Shown in pieces: positions 52,640 through 62,305 of a stretch of DNA of 64,000 bases. This DNA is from Manis javanica (lineage: Eukaryota; Chordata; Mammalia; Pholidota; Manidae): assembly GCF_040802235.1 (NCBI RefSeq), contig NC_133158.1, positions 40,056,001 to 40,120,000 on the forward strand. The letters run 5' to 3'. How positions within the stretch are numbered: the stretch's first letter is position 1; every line of letters starts with the position of its first letter. The notes beneath the pieces were generated by a model that was not told the DNA's origin, did no database searches, and saw only the letters and a list, made by a program, of their open reading frames with translations. Position numbers and translations under genes: made by a program.

Positions 52640-54100
52640 GTCTTAAACCAGCAATAATTATCCAGAGTATATAATAGACAATAGGACAATTCTCACACTA
52701 ACAGAAAATATAAAGTTCTAGGAATTAATCTGTTGAAAATTACCCAATATCCTTGTGAAAAACTGTAAAATGACATAAAGGAAAAAATTTAAATATGGAC
52801 ATACATACAATATTCATGGATGGACTGGTTTAACTTAATGTTGATTCTTTCCATTTCAATCCATAATTTCATAATTCTGTATAAAATCTAAGCAAGACAT
52901 TTGGAGACACTTGATAAGATGATTCAAAAATATGTACAAAGAATAAAGGTTCATTAAAAACCTGCAACAAGTTTGAAAAGGAAGAGCAAAGAATGCTGGT
53001 CTTACCCAATTAGAACTTCAAACATATTAAAATTCAGAATAATAAAAACTATGAATTTTGTGCAATTACAGTTAATTATAGACTAATGGAGAATCAAAAG
53101 TCTAGAAACAGACTCATCAGTATGTAACAGTATAAATCAGAGGTGCATTCACAGGTCAATGAAGAAAACGAGGGTCATTCCATTGATGGTACTGGGAAAA
53201 CTGACTCACTGTTAAAGTAATAAAGCTGAATTATTACATATAATACAAATTTCCTATAGGCTTAAATGTGAAAGTAAAATAATAAAGGTCTTACAAAAAG
53301 GTATAGATACACTCTTAATTTGAGGAGGAATGTCTTAAGATCTTAAAAGTATAAATCCTATGGTAAAAACTTAATGGGTAAGAACACAAAAAAATTAGGG
53401 GTTTCTATTCAAAAGAAGATGACATGGACAAAGTTGAGACATTGATTTGGACCTGGAGAAGACGTGGAAGCTCCTCAAACCATTAGGGATTACAATATAA
53501 ACTATAAAAGGAATTTTGCAAATCAATATGAAAAAGGGTATTAACAGGAATCCACAGAGGGGTGGGCAGCTGAACAGACCCTCAACATTCCTAGTGATAA
53601 GAGACATGGAAATGAAAACCATGAAATACCAGTTTTGACATGGTGGAAACCAACCTCGCGCACCACTGGACCAGTGTGGCTGTTGGGGGTGCACCTGGCT
53701 TTTCTCTGGGATGTCATATGTGTGTATGACTCATGGATGGCAAAGGTCTGTAATGAGCTGTGTTCATGGAAATGCACGGCTGTACTGCAGAAGGGAGTCA
53801 GAGGAGACCCAAGCTTCTATCACCAGGGACAGGGACGTAATGTGGCCTGTGACTACAATGGGCTCTTTGCAAAGGTCAGAAAGAATCACTGGCTGTTTAT
53901 TATAGCATCAGGGATAGTTCTCAAACCCTGGGATGGATAAAACAAGATACAGAATGGGATTTAAAATATACTTCCATTGCTGTATGTTAACAACATACCA
54001 ACATCCTGAAATGACACCACTGTGTATTTTTTCACACAAAGCATATGGAAGTAGACAGAAAAGACATAGTAAGTACACACATCCCAGTGTAGCTCTGGTC
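52640..54100 (+). mobile_element. Old L1-derived sequence, degenerate
   Basis: A-rich text with L1 ORF2-like phrases: AATTTTGTGCAATTACAGTT (about 53057), AACAGACTCATCAGTATG and, near the end, ACTGGCTGTTTATTATAGC (53888-53906). Very diverged. Confidence 0.5.
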
Positions 54101-54647
54101 CACTGCATAGAACAAAGTATGATGAATTCAGTTTATGTATTCTACGTTCCCTGATAAGACCCACAATAGATGGTCAACATGAGATGCTCACCAGCCTTTG
54201 GAAAGATGCTTATGCACATGGGACCTGGCAAAGGCTTCAGAAAGAATGGCATTTCTCATGCAAATGTGAGCCAGAGTGTGTGCAGAGCCCCAGCTCCCCG
54301 TAACCACTGCCGCCTGGATGGCTGTGGGGGCTCCCTGTGCTGAGAGCACAGTGCCTGTGGCAGCCCGCACCCCCACTGCCTGTCCGAGCCTGTTCCCCTT
54401 GAATGTGCGCTCTGCGTGAACTCCGCCAACTACAGCGAGGAGCTCTGTGTTCTCTGGGAGCAGTCTCAAAATGTCCCATCTGCATACAAGTTCACCCCAG
54501 CAGCCGTGTGGGCAAGCCTATGAGAGGAGCCGAGGTGCCTGTGGACAGGCCCTGCGGCTCCTGCTCAGGACCTCAGTCCTCCAAAGAAGGCTGGGACCCC
54601 GGGGCAGGGGCAGGACAGACTGTGGGCAGAGCAGGCAGGGACCTTAC

Positions 54648-54816
54648 CGTGCCATCTTGTCGCTGCAGGACATGGTGAGCAGCCGCTCCCCCTGCAGCAC
54701 GCCGTCCCACGTCTGGATGCTCGCATGTGACCGCACAGGGATCGTCCCCTCACCAGACTCTATCTTTGTCCGCAGCTGCCCTCTGGCTTTTCGATTTGGA
54801 TGTCTGTCTGCTGGTT
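54648..54816 (-). CDS. ADARB1: ADARB1 exon: second zinc-binding cysteine (MSCSDK)
   Basis: A 169-nt exon with acceptor TCTCTTAG and donor GTAAG. It encodes [20 protein letters not shown], then the [10 protein letters not shown] loop, then [19 protein letters not shown]. The cysteine codon at 54665-54667 is the third protein ligand of the catalytic zinc (Cys516 in human numbering, from memory). The T-W-D segment contributes to the inositol hexakisphosphate and substrate environment in the ADAR2 fold. Two residues differ from the human protein as I remember it: His for Asn after VRS, and Met for Ile before the final Ala-Arg. The arginine codon is split across the next intron. Confidence 0.95.
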
Positions 54817-55771
54817 CTAAGAGAGAAAAACAAGGTCCAAGAACTGATCTACTTACCTCATGGAAAAGCGCCTCTGACAGCTCCCTATAAACTTAAAATG
54901 CAGCCCACACCCCATAAGCAGGCATTTATTCCACTTAAGATATGCGTGCAAACTAAGTATATGAAACTGGACTGGGCAGACATGATACAAACCAAATTCA
55001 CAGAAGTGGTCTCCTGAGGGGTTGAGGGAAGAAAGTCCTTCCGATTTAACAAAAATTATTTACTTTAATCATTAAAAATGAGCCAAAGCAAATAGGACAA
55101 ATGCCAAACTTTGCTCTCCTAGGATAGATATTTGGATTTCCCCGTATTTTTTAATTTTCAAAAATAAATGATGGGGGTATAGAAATCCATCCACAGGAAG
55201 CAGAAACACCCAGTAGGCTGCATGAATGGGGGGACCCCGTTTTCTTCCTTATATCTTCACATATGGCGGTTCTCCACACTGGTATGTGTCTTTTTTTTTT
55301 TAATAAACCATGCTCAGCTTGCAAACAGACACATAGTACAAGGACCGCACGAAGGCAGAGCCCCAAGTGCAGAGAAGGGCAGAGGCGACTCAGGGCAAGG
55401 GCATCTCTTTCCTTGTCCGACCAGCTTGAGATTTCAGTCAAATGCTTCGACTATATGAGTTAAACTACAATTCACCAGAAATACAGAAGAGGACATGCCT
55501 CCATACATATTATCCAAATTCAAGTACTGTAAAAGATTTTGCCTAATATCCTTACCCTAATTACTTAGCTTATTAGGATCAATGTTTTTTATTCATTAAA
55601 ATTTTCTAATTAAATTATTCATTGAAAAGAAAAGACTTTTGCTTTTATATACTCCCATCGGACCCACATTCAGGTTGAAATTTTAAACAAAGATGGGGTG
55701 TTAACGTGGGTTCTTTCTATTCTCAGTTACTGTGAAGCCCCGCGTTTTCTCCAGTTGAACTCGTCTCATAC
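54817..55771 (-). other. ADARB1 intron, 0.96 kb (human Alu-exon position)
   Basis: This is the interval that in human holds the Alu-derived alternative exon. The sequence here is AT-rich, with a T-run at about 55291-55301. It has no Alu-like segment or alternative in-frame exon that I can see. Confidence 0.6.
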
Positions 55772-55920
55772 CTTCCAGAATCGGCTCATGTGGGGAGAAG
55801 ATTCTGGCATCTCCACAGGGAGAGGTGCTGATGTACAGATGGAACTGGACATTCTCCTTCAGCCTAAACCCTCCTCGCTCGGATTTCTGAAAGATGGATC
55901 TTTTTTGATCATCTTTGTTA
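55772..55920 (-). CDS. ADARB1: ADARB1 exon: first zinc-binding cysteine (SPCGD)
   Basis: A 149-nt exon with acceptor TTTCAG and donor GTATG. It encodes [17 protein letters not shown], a beta-strand region, and the [11 protein letters not shown] motif. The cysteine codon at 55815-55817 is the first of the two cysteine zinc ligands of the deaminase (Cys451 in human numbering, from memory). It ends HEPILE with one base left over. In human an optional Alu-derived exon can be spliced in after this one and adds 40 residues to the catalytic domain. The 955-nt intron that follows has no Alu-like sequence. Confidence 0.96.
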
Positions 55921-56557
55921 CTGAAAGGAAAAAGGTTGCAGAAATAAACTTCCAAGCTGTGATGGCTTGCACCTGTCACAGCTTACGATGGCTTTCAAAG
56001 GCCCGGGCTTTCTGCAGAGTGTGGGAGAGCTTGTGCCAGAACAGTCATTTCACACACTCATGACAGTGAACATAGTTGTGGCCACTCAATCGAGAGCATG
56101 TCATCGAGAGGCGAGCAGCCTTTCCCTCTTCTCAACAATGGCCTCAGAGCAGGAAGACCAAATGCCAGAAATGGCTTTATGAAGGAAAGCAGTTGGATGT
56201 ATAACTAGTTATTTTTATGCATGGTGCCTAGAGTACAAAGGAACATCTTCACCAGGCAGGTTCTATTTACATTTATGTTGCACAAGAGCACACGGTCTTG
56301 CCCACAGACTTTAAACCTAGAGCTGTGCTAAGTGTAGACACACATGTACATGTGTATGTGTTTTACAACTTAGCCAACTTCATTTTGTAGCTTCAACACC
56401 ATGGGAAGATGGGGTCCAACCACGGTTACCAATATAGTTACTATTTTAAGAGTTTTTCAGTGATTACAGACACAGTGAAAAGTTTTGCAATACATTCTGA
56501 TAGGAAGGAATATTTCTTCAGAAGAGCTTCCTTTATTTACTTACTTAATAAACTTAC
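55921..56557 (-). other. ADARB1 intron, 0.64 kb
   Basis: Short, AT-rich intron between the exons carrying the HAE and SPCGD motifs. No repeat or coding segment is recognised. Confidence 0.6.
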
Positions 56558-56726
56558 TTTAAGTAAAGCTCAAGTTGTGTATAAAGAAATCTAAGCAAGG
56601 ATCTTCGAGATATTATTTCTGCATGGCAGTCATTTAATGCAAGACCACGATCACTCATGTATTCGCCATTAATACATTTTGTTCCTGTAGAAACACTTAT
56701 CACCTTGGCATCTTTAACATCTGTAC
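56558..56726 (-). CDS. ADARB1: ADARB1 exon: catalytic HAE motif
   Basis: This 169-nt exon was read directly from the minus strand. The acceptor is TTTTTCAG and the donor GTAAGTTT. It encodes [14 protein letters not shown], then the [10 protein letters not shown] active-site motif, then the [14 protein letters not shown] helix. The zinc-ligand histidine codon is at 56623-56625 and the proton-shuttling glutamate codon at 56617-56619. In this family the His-Ala-Glu triad holds zinc and activates the water that attacks adenosine. It enters in phase 1 and leaves two bases of an asparagine codon. The translation looks identical to the human exon as I remember it, as expected for the catalytic core. 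Confidence 0.96.
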
Positions 56727-57618
56727 CTGAAAAACAGAAGAGAAATCATCCCTCACAATCCCGTGACTTGTGTCTGTCTGTGCTCCTGGAGTCTGACCTG
56801 CGTTCCCAGCGGCCTGATTCACATGTCAACAGACTGCTTGGCTCACCTTCAGACCCATCCTACCACCTGCTTCTTCATGGGCAAACTCAGGCACTTGCTC
56901 TGGAACCTTCTGGGATGTTAGCCTTCCTCATCATTTAGTGCAAAGGGTCTCTATTTGAGGATTCCTTTTCTCCAACACTACCCGTTAGATACAGGCAGGA
57001 AGCACACTGTAATGGCAGGCTAACTGGCCTGGTAACAACCCTGAAATCACTATCGGAGCACTGAAGAGGCTGGGAGCGATGGCATACCAGCCCCCAGGGG
57101 GACGAAAAAAAAAAAAAGCGGCCGTAATTCACAGCATGCTAGTCAGCGTGGTGGGCACAGAGCGATCCGTCTCACAAACCTGCCGACAGACCGCAGGCCA
57201 CAGAGCCACATGCATCAGCTGGGCAAATGCTGAGCTCGACACACACGGGTGAGGCCAGAGCTAAGTGTGTTCACCTCCTTCCACAATGACTTGTGAGATG
57301 CACACTCAACACTGCCACCATTTTGCAAATGAGGAAACACGGGGTTCCTGCCCAAGGTCATTCACTCAGTGGGGCCACATTTGGACTAAGTGCAGCTCCC
57401 CAGAGCAGGTCAAAACCATTCCTGTAACACTACAGGAACCGCTCGTGAATACAGCCACTTTCTCCAGTGAGACACACTCAGGTTCAAAAGATGAACATTC
57501 AGGGAAACGACATGGTGCAGCTCCTGAACCCAGCAGACGCTGCGAGGATGACCACCCCCTGGCAGCATCCCCCCATCGTGCGGTGAAATGAGGCAGACCA
57601 ACAGCACCAGAGGCTTAC
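56727..57618 (-). other. ADARB1 intron with A13 tract and MIR-like fragment
   Basis: 892 nt. Contains a run of 13 A at about 57105-57117. The stretch at about 57260-57400 resembles the MIR core (CATTTTGCAAATGAGGAAAC, then CCCAAGGTCA). Nothing else is recognised. Confidence 0.5.
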
Positions 57619-57733
57619 CTGTTGTCATGACGACCCCGGAGAGGACTTTCCTACGAGCATGCGGGGAGGAGAAGTTGTCTGTCAGGTCACCAAACTTATC
57701 AAGGACCAAGCGGGCCACAGCATCTGCCAACAC
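57619..57733 (-). CDS. ADARB1: ADARB1 exon: start of deaminase domain
   Basis: A 115-nt exon with acceptor CCCCAG and donor GTAAG. It begins in phase 0 and leaves one base of a glycine codon. It encodes the stretch that starts VLADAV, passes through the LTDNFSSPHARRKVL segment and ends VVMTTG. In ADAR2 this is the N-terminal part of the catalytic deaminase domain, just after dsRNA-binding domain 2. Compared with the human sequence as I remember it there are only conservative changes (for example Asp for Gly before KFGD). It joins in frame to both neighbours, which fixes the boundaries. Confidence 0.95.
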
Positions 57734-60700
57734 CTGGGGAGCACAGCAGTGAGTCAGGGGCACGGCTGCACCTGCTGGGGCCGCCGACATATGTTCCCCT
57801 CAAGGTGCTGGCGCCTGTGTCTCCTCTGGGAAGCCACGCAGGGAAACCCCGCCAACAAGTGTGTGGGTGTGCGCCATTTCTTCACTCCTCGGGAACAGGT
57901 GACCAGCGAGCATGCAAGGCTGGAACGGACCCTTCAACAGGGCTGCAAAGGCAGGGACAGTGCAGAGCCTAGCCACGGGAGCCAGGCCTGGGCTGCCCCA
58001 GCACCCAGAGCCCCAGCCCTGACCCGGGATGAGGAGATGCAGGCGAGTGTGGCCAGTGGCTCCCTGGCTGCCTGACCCGGCCCCCCACTGCTCCGCCCGG
58101 GCTCTCCTAGCTGCAGGGGCCACAAGCCCCTGAGTGACAGGGCTCCTGGGAAAAGTGAGAATGCTCCTTTCCTGACCACGGGGGGTGGGGAGCAGCTCGC
58201 AGCGATCAGACTGAAGACTCACTTGGCTTTGCAGAGCAGCCCCTCTCAAAGGCACCTTCAGCCGTGTCTCTCGGTCACTTCAATCACCAAGACAAACCAG
58301 CCTGGCTCAGTCATGTCTTGGAACCACTGCAGAGCTCGTAAGGGCACTGGTCGCACAGAGCACAAGACATCACAGTGCACTGAGCGCCACACTTTGAAGG
58401 GGAAGGTATTCAGTGAGACGCTTGGAACCCTTTGATCTGAGTACTTCCTGATCATGTGACCCTGTGCTAAGGGGGTGCCTCTCAGAAGCAGACACACCTG
58501 TCAGATTTCGGACGTGGCCTTGTTTTCAAAGGCTTGTGGTTTGTCTTGGGTCTAATGACCCAGTGTTCTGGGAGATGATGCCTCGTGAGAGGTGGGTAAA
58601 GGGCCATGCTGGACACACATCTCACCAATCTACATTTGTCCTGACAATCAAATGGCCAAATCTAGTGTCCTCAGCTTGGCCCATAATAAAGCACTCTTAA
58701 AATGAAAAGAAAAGCCATTCATCCTAAATGATGACTTGTCTGGAAAAAATACAGCTGTCAGGATGTTTTTCCTCTTGTCACTGCTCAGCAAACACCAATG
58801 AGCCCCAGGAGATGGCACTGGAGACAGAAGGCATGGGCACAGATGGGGCAGCTGGGAAGAGGCAAGGGCATCAGTGCCACGCTTGGGCACAGACAGAAGC
58901 AGGCGCTGGACCCCACATGATAGCACCAAAGATGAAGGACAGCACATTCCAATGATGTGGAAGAAAAGAAGCAAGGGGCTGAAGGATAAGTGCAGGGAAC
59001 AGAGGTTTCCCTCTCACAAGATTAGGCAAACCTCCAAATTTTGAGAAAAGCAGGAATGTGGGGCCAGAGTCCAGAGACGCTTGAAGGCAGTCAGGCATGT
59101 GTGGGGTCCCTCACCCGCTGGGTGCAGGTGTGTCAGCATGCGGAGGGTCCACACCCCTTAAAGAAGCCACTCTCTCATCCTCTCTCTCTCTAAGCCTCGG
59201 GAGCAGGTAGCGACAAGCGTAACATGCTCTTCAAAGTCAAACTGGCCCCTCCATGGCCCCAGAGAGAACCACTCGCTTGCAGCGACACCCAGGAGTGGAG
59301 AGGCCCCAGCTGGAAGCTGGGCTGTGCCACTTGCACAGAATTCACCACCGACAGAGCGCTGTGAACTCGTCACACGTGTGGTCGGCATTCTGATTTTTAA
59401 GCCTCATGTGCCACTGTGAATGCTGTGAGGGAAAAATTCACCAAGAGCAGGATGGCTGACCGAGTCCTTCAGCAGCTGCTCCAGGGAAACAGTAAGGGCT
59501 TCATCCACTCCAGAATGAACATTCGGACATTTCCCGTGTAAAGACAGGGGAGCCCGGAAGTAAGGCCGCAAGGACTGACTGCGAAGGCCACCCCCTGGTC
59601 CTAAGGAAAACATGGTGACATTCTGAGCTACCTGTGAGCAGACAGAGGGCACACAGTCCCGCTGCCTCAGGTCTTGCAGACCCGGACCACAGATGCCCAG
59701 GAACTATGGCTCAGTGCCTGCAGAACTCGAGGCGAGGGGCGTCCAGGGGGGCTGAGAGAGCCCCTGCCCACCTCCACCCTTCCTCTTAGGCTCGAGTCAG
59801 CAGATGCCCTTCCCTGCGAAGCTCCACATGGGCCCCAAGCAAGGGACCCAGTGGCCGCCCCACACAGGTCCCAGAGCCAGGCCTGGGGAGTGGGCTGCAG
59901 GCCCACACAGGCACCCACGCACACAGGACCGCCAGCTACCTCCCTGCCCCCTGCACGTCCCATCTCCACTGCAGAGCCCAGCATCGGGGATCACAGCACC
60001 CACATGATTCCACCCACTTCACATGCAACTCTGCTGACGTTAAGGGAAGACGGGTCGCATCAGACACCTTTCAACTCGGGCTGACAGTTTTTAGTGAATA
60101 GTAAACCTGAAAATAAAAAAGCACCTAGGAACTTGTGCCACTAATTTGTACAATTATAATATATAACAGTTCTTATGAATAATGTTGACAAGAGCTTACT
60201 ATAGGAAACATTTCATTCATAAAAAAATCAAGATACTTTGAATGTGTTACTTCATACTGATGCTGTATGGGATTACTTCAGGCAAAATAAAATAAATTTT
60301 CTGCTTTTACAAATAAGAATTCGTGGTCATCTCAGGTGACATGGTATAGAGTTACTCTAATTGTCCTCAAAGGTGAGCAAGAAACGGGACAATCTTGGAC
60401 TCTCCTGCGAGGACACAAGCTATACTATTGGCCAATTCGGGATCCACTTTCTCTGATCAAACCAATGTATGTTTTATTGTCAAATTCAATGGCATTTTGA
60501 CAAGTGTCACCAAATAGAGAAGGTCAGATTTTGTCCCTAAAAGAGCAATTTCTGCAGGCGGCCAGGAGCAGGTGCAGGGTCAGGAGGCAGTGACTCGCTG
60601 TGCTTTTCTCTTTCACCCTCCCCTCTCCTGTACCCTCCTTCACCCCAGCTTTATCTGGGGGGTGGTGCAGTCTGAGACCAAAGGCAAGGCCAAGCAGGAG

Positions 60701-61321
60701 GGACCAGGTGGGGGACCGCAGCGCCCAGTGGGAGCCGAGCGCTCCAGAGGGCCCACCGCCCAGCCTCCAGCCAGCCTCGCGACTGCCGTGGCTCACTGCC
60801 CATGTGGGCTGCAGCCTCGGGGTAGCTGCCAGCCAGCCCCAGGCCCTGACCCCCAACCTAGGCCTGGCTTCTAGCTGGTGACTGGGCCAGCCGGCAAGGC
60901 TGTACTCGGAGCTCCGCAGAGAATGAATCTTGTACTTGAGATTCCCAGATGAGACACTATGGTGGGGCAAGGCTCCGGAGCTTCAGCCCACCCTCCCCTC
61001 TCCTCTGTCAAAGACCGCTACAGATGGGGTCCCCGCAGGGGTGAGCAGCACAGGAATGGCCCTGCGGATCGCCGTGTGGAGTGGAGTCTGTCTGGTGAGT
61101 GCTGGCATCCCTCTGGGGGGCGGGGCTCCCGTGTCCCACCCCATGCAATGGCCAATGGCCTTGGAGGGCGTCCCAGGGGCCTGGTGCAAGTGATGAAAGG
61201 CTGCCAGGAGCCAGATTCACCGTGACTGTCCGCCTGGGGACAGAGTGATGCTGCAAGGGGGGCCCCGTCCTGCCCAAAGCATCACGGAGATGGGTCGCCG
61301 TGGCGGCAGGGCCTTTCTCAC
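57734..61321 (-). other. ADARB1 intron, 3.6 kb
   Basis: GC-rich near both exons, AT-rich at about 60080-60500. No conserved coding segment or full transposon is recognised. Open frames here (for example 59667-59984 and 60524-60970) are low-complexity GC-rich frames without family resemblance. Confidence 0.6.
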
Positions 61322-62256
61322 CTGTGGTAAGTGCAGCTGCAGGCCCTCGCTGGGGATGGGCTGGCGTGACGGAGTTTGATCCAAGTGCAAATTGAAAATG
61401 GTCGCCAGGGCAGACTGCGCGGCTCGGGCCTTGGCGAGCTTTTTGTTCCTTCCCGAGCCCTCGAAGAACTGGCCGTCCACGACCACAGACATGACGAAGC
61501 TCTTGGCGTGGCTCTCCCCGCTCTCCGAGAGGAAGTCGTACTTCAGTCCCGGGCGCAGCTCATTCAGGATCATCACAGGGTTCTTTCCGCTCGGGGGTGG
61601 GAATGGCGGGGGCACAGGCAGGGGCGGCTGGACCAGGCACGCAGGCACTGGGGACGCTGACAAGCTGAGGTCCCCGCTGGAGCTGAAGGAGTCGTCGCCG
61701 TTGGCACCCAGGTAGAAGGGCACCTCCGACCTGTCCGGGGTCTCGAAGCCGTTGAAGAGCGTGTCAGGGAAATCAGCCTGGTCAGACGTGAAGTCTGTGT
61801 GGGTGGACAGGGTCCTCCCCATGGCCAGGTGGGCCTCAGAGGCATTGGGGAACTGGACAAAAGACCGCAGAGCCTTCTCAGCAGCATGTAGCTTAGCCTT
61901 TTTCTTTGTGGGGCCCGAACCCTCAAAGACTTGCCCATTCACTTCGACAGACATGACGAAAAGGGGCGCATGCACGGGCCCCGTCTGGGACAGCAGCGTG
62001 TACTGGAGGCCAGGCTTGATCTCGTTCAGCTGCATCAAGGCGTTCTTGGGCAGCGCGGGCCCTGGCGCCCTCCTCCTCTTCTTCAGGCGGAACCTGATGT
62101 GGCCATTGCTGCCCTCGTCCAGGGGCCGCTTCCTGCTGGCGCCCCCTCCACCCCCATTGGGGAGCGGTCCGCCCTCTCCAAGCCGCAGCGCACTGCCGTC
62201 CTCGGTGGGCGCACTGTCCTGATGGCAGCTGTCCTTAACATCTGTGCTGCTCGGAC
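61322..62256 (-). CDS. ADARB1: ADARB1 exon: nuclear-localisation region and two dsRNA-binding domains
   Basis: This 935-nt exon starts after an acceptor ending CAG at 62257-62259 and ends in CAG followed by donor GTGAG. Its first two bases finish a codon split with the upstream exon; 311 full codons follow, so it ends in phase 0. In order it encodes a Ser/Thr-Asp-Val-Lys start, a Gly-rich linker, two basic clusters (RKRP, then RLKKRRR, about 62135-62070) that act as nuclear import signal in ADAR2, and dsRNA-binding domain 1 (about 62040-61846, with the KKKAK helix that contacts the RNA groove). A Ser/Pro-rich linker follows, then domain 2 (about 61575-61390, with the matching NKKLAK helix). 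The two domains position ADAR2 on duplex RNA. The linker and N-terminus differ most from the human protein as I remember it, while the domains are almost unchanged. A longer open frame runs 35 codons into the intron but has no family support. Confidence 0.97.
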
Positions 62257-62305
62257 CTGCGGTGCCCAGAAAGAGTAACTTACAACGCCTTCGTTGCAGG
62301 ACCTT
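62257..62305 (-). promoter_or_regulatory. ADARB1: ADAR2 self-editing alternative 3' splice site (47-nt cassette)
   Basis: Read on the minus strand, the intron has an AA dinucleotide at 62305-62304 followed by exactly 47 nt before the normal exon start at 62256. In rat and human, ADAR2 edits the second A of such an AA (site -1). AI is read as AG, so a proximal acceptor is created and 47 nt are added, shifting the frame and lowering ADAR2 output. The positions I recall as edited in the cassette (+10, +23, +24, +28) are adenosines here too, at 62294, 62281, 62280 and 62276. The normal acceptor is TTACTCTTTCTGGGCACCGCAG. Function is inferred from family knowledge; the spacing and bases are seen. 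Confidence 0.85.

Larger units (their letters stand above)
45474..54647 (-). other. ADARB1 intron, 9.2 kb, rich in L1 and LTR
   Basis: 45474-47050 and 54110-54647 are unique-looking, moderately GC-rich sequence. 47060-54100 is an almost continuous mosaic of old L1 pieces broken by LTR insertions (listed separately). No gene on either strand is supported. Confidence 0.6.
20345..62256 (-). other. ADARB1: ADARB1 (ADAR2) gene locus, 5' end outside window
   Basis: Eight coding exons read right to left on the minus strand: 62256-61322, 57733-57619, 56726-56558, 55920-55772, 54816-54648, 45473-45292, 24969-24791 and 24011-23832. Their lengths are 935, 115, 169, 149, 169, 182, 179 and 180 nt. Every junction keeps one open frame, giving 691 complete codons and a stop. 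All acceptors are AG; all donors are GT except one GC at 45291. The product is ADAR2, which deaminates adenosine to inosine in duplex pre-mRNA in the nucleus, including the glutamate receptor Q/R site. The exon carrying the initiator and about ten residues was not found here and should lie beyond 64000. The optional human Alu-derived exon between the fourth and fifth exons listed is absent, as expected outside primates. Gene identity is very secure; the transcript 3' end is inferred from a polyadenylation signal. Confidence 0.97.

Noticed and set aside
61217..61321. Coding extension of the dsRBD exon past 61322
   Set aside because: The open frame continues 35 codons, but a consensus donor GTGAG sits at 61321-61317 and the conserved protein continues in the exon at 57733.
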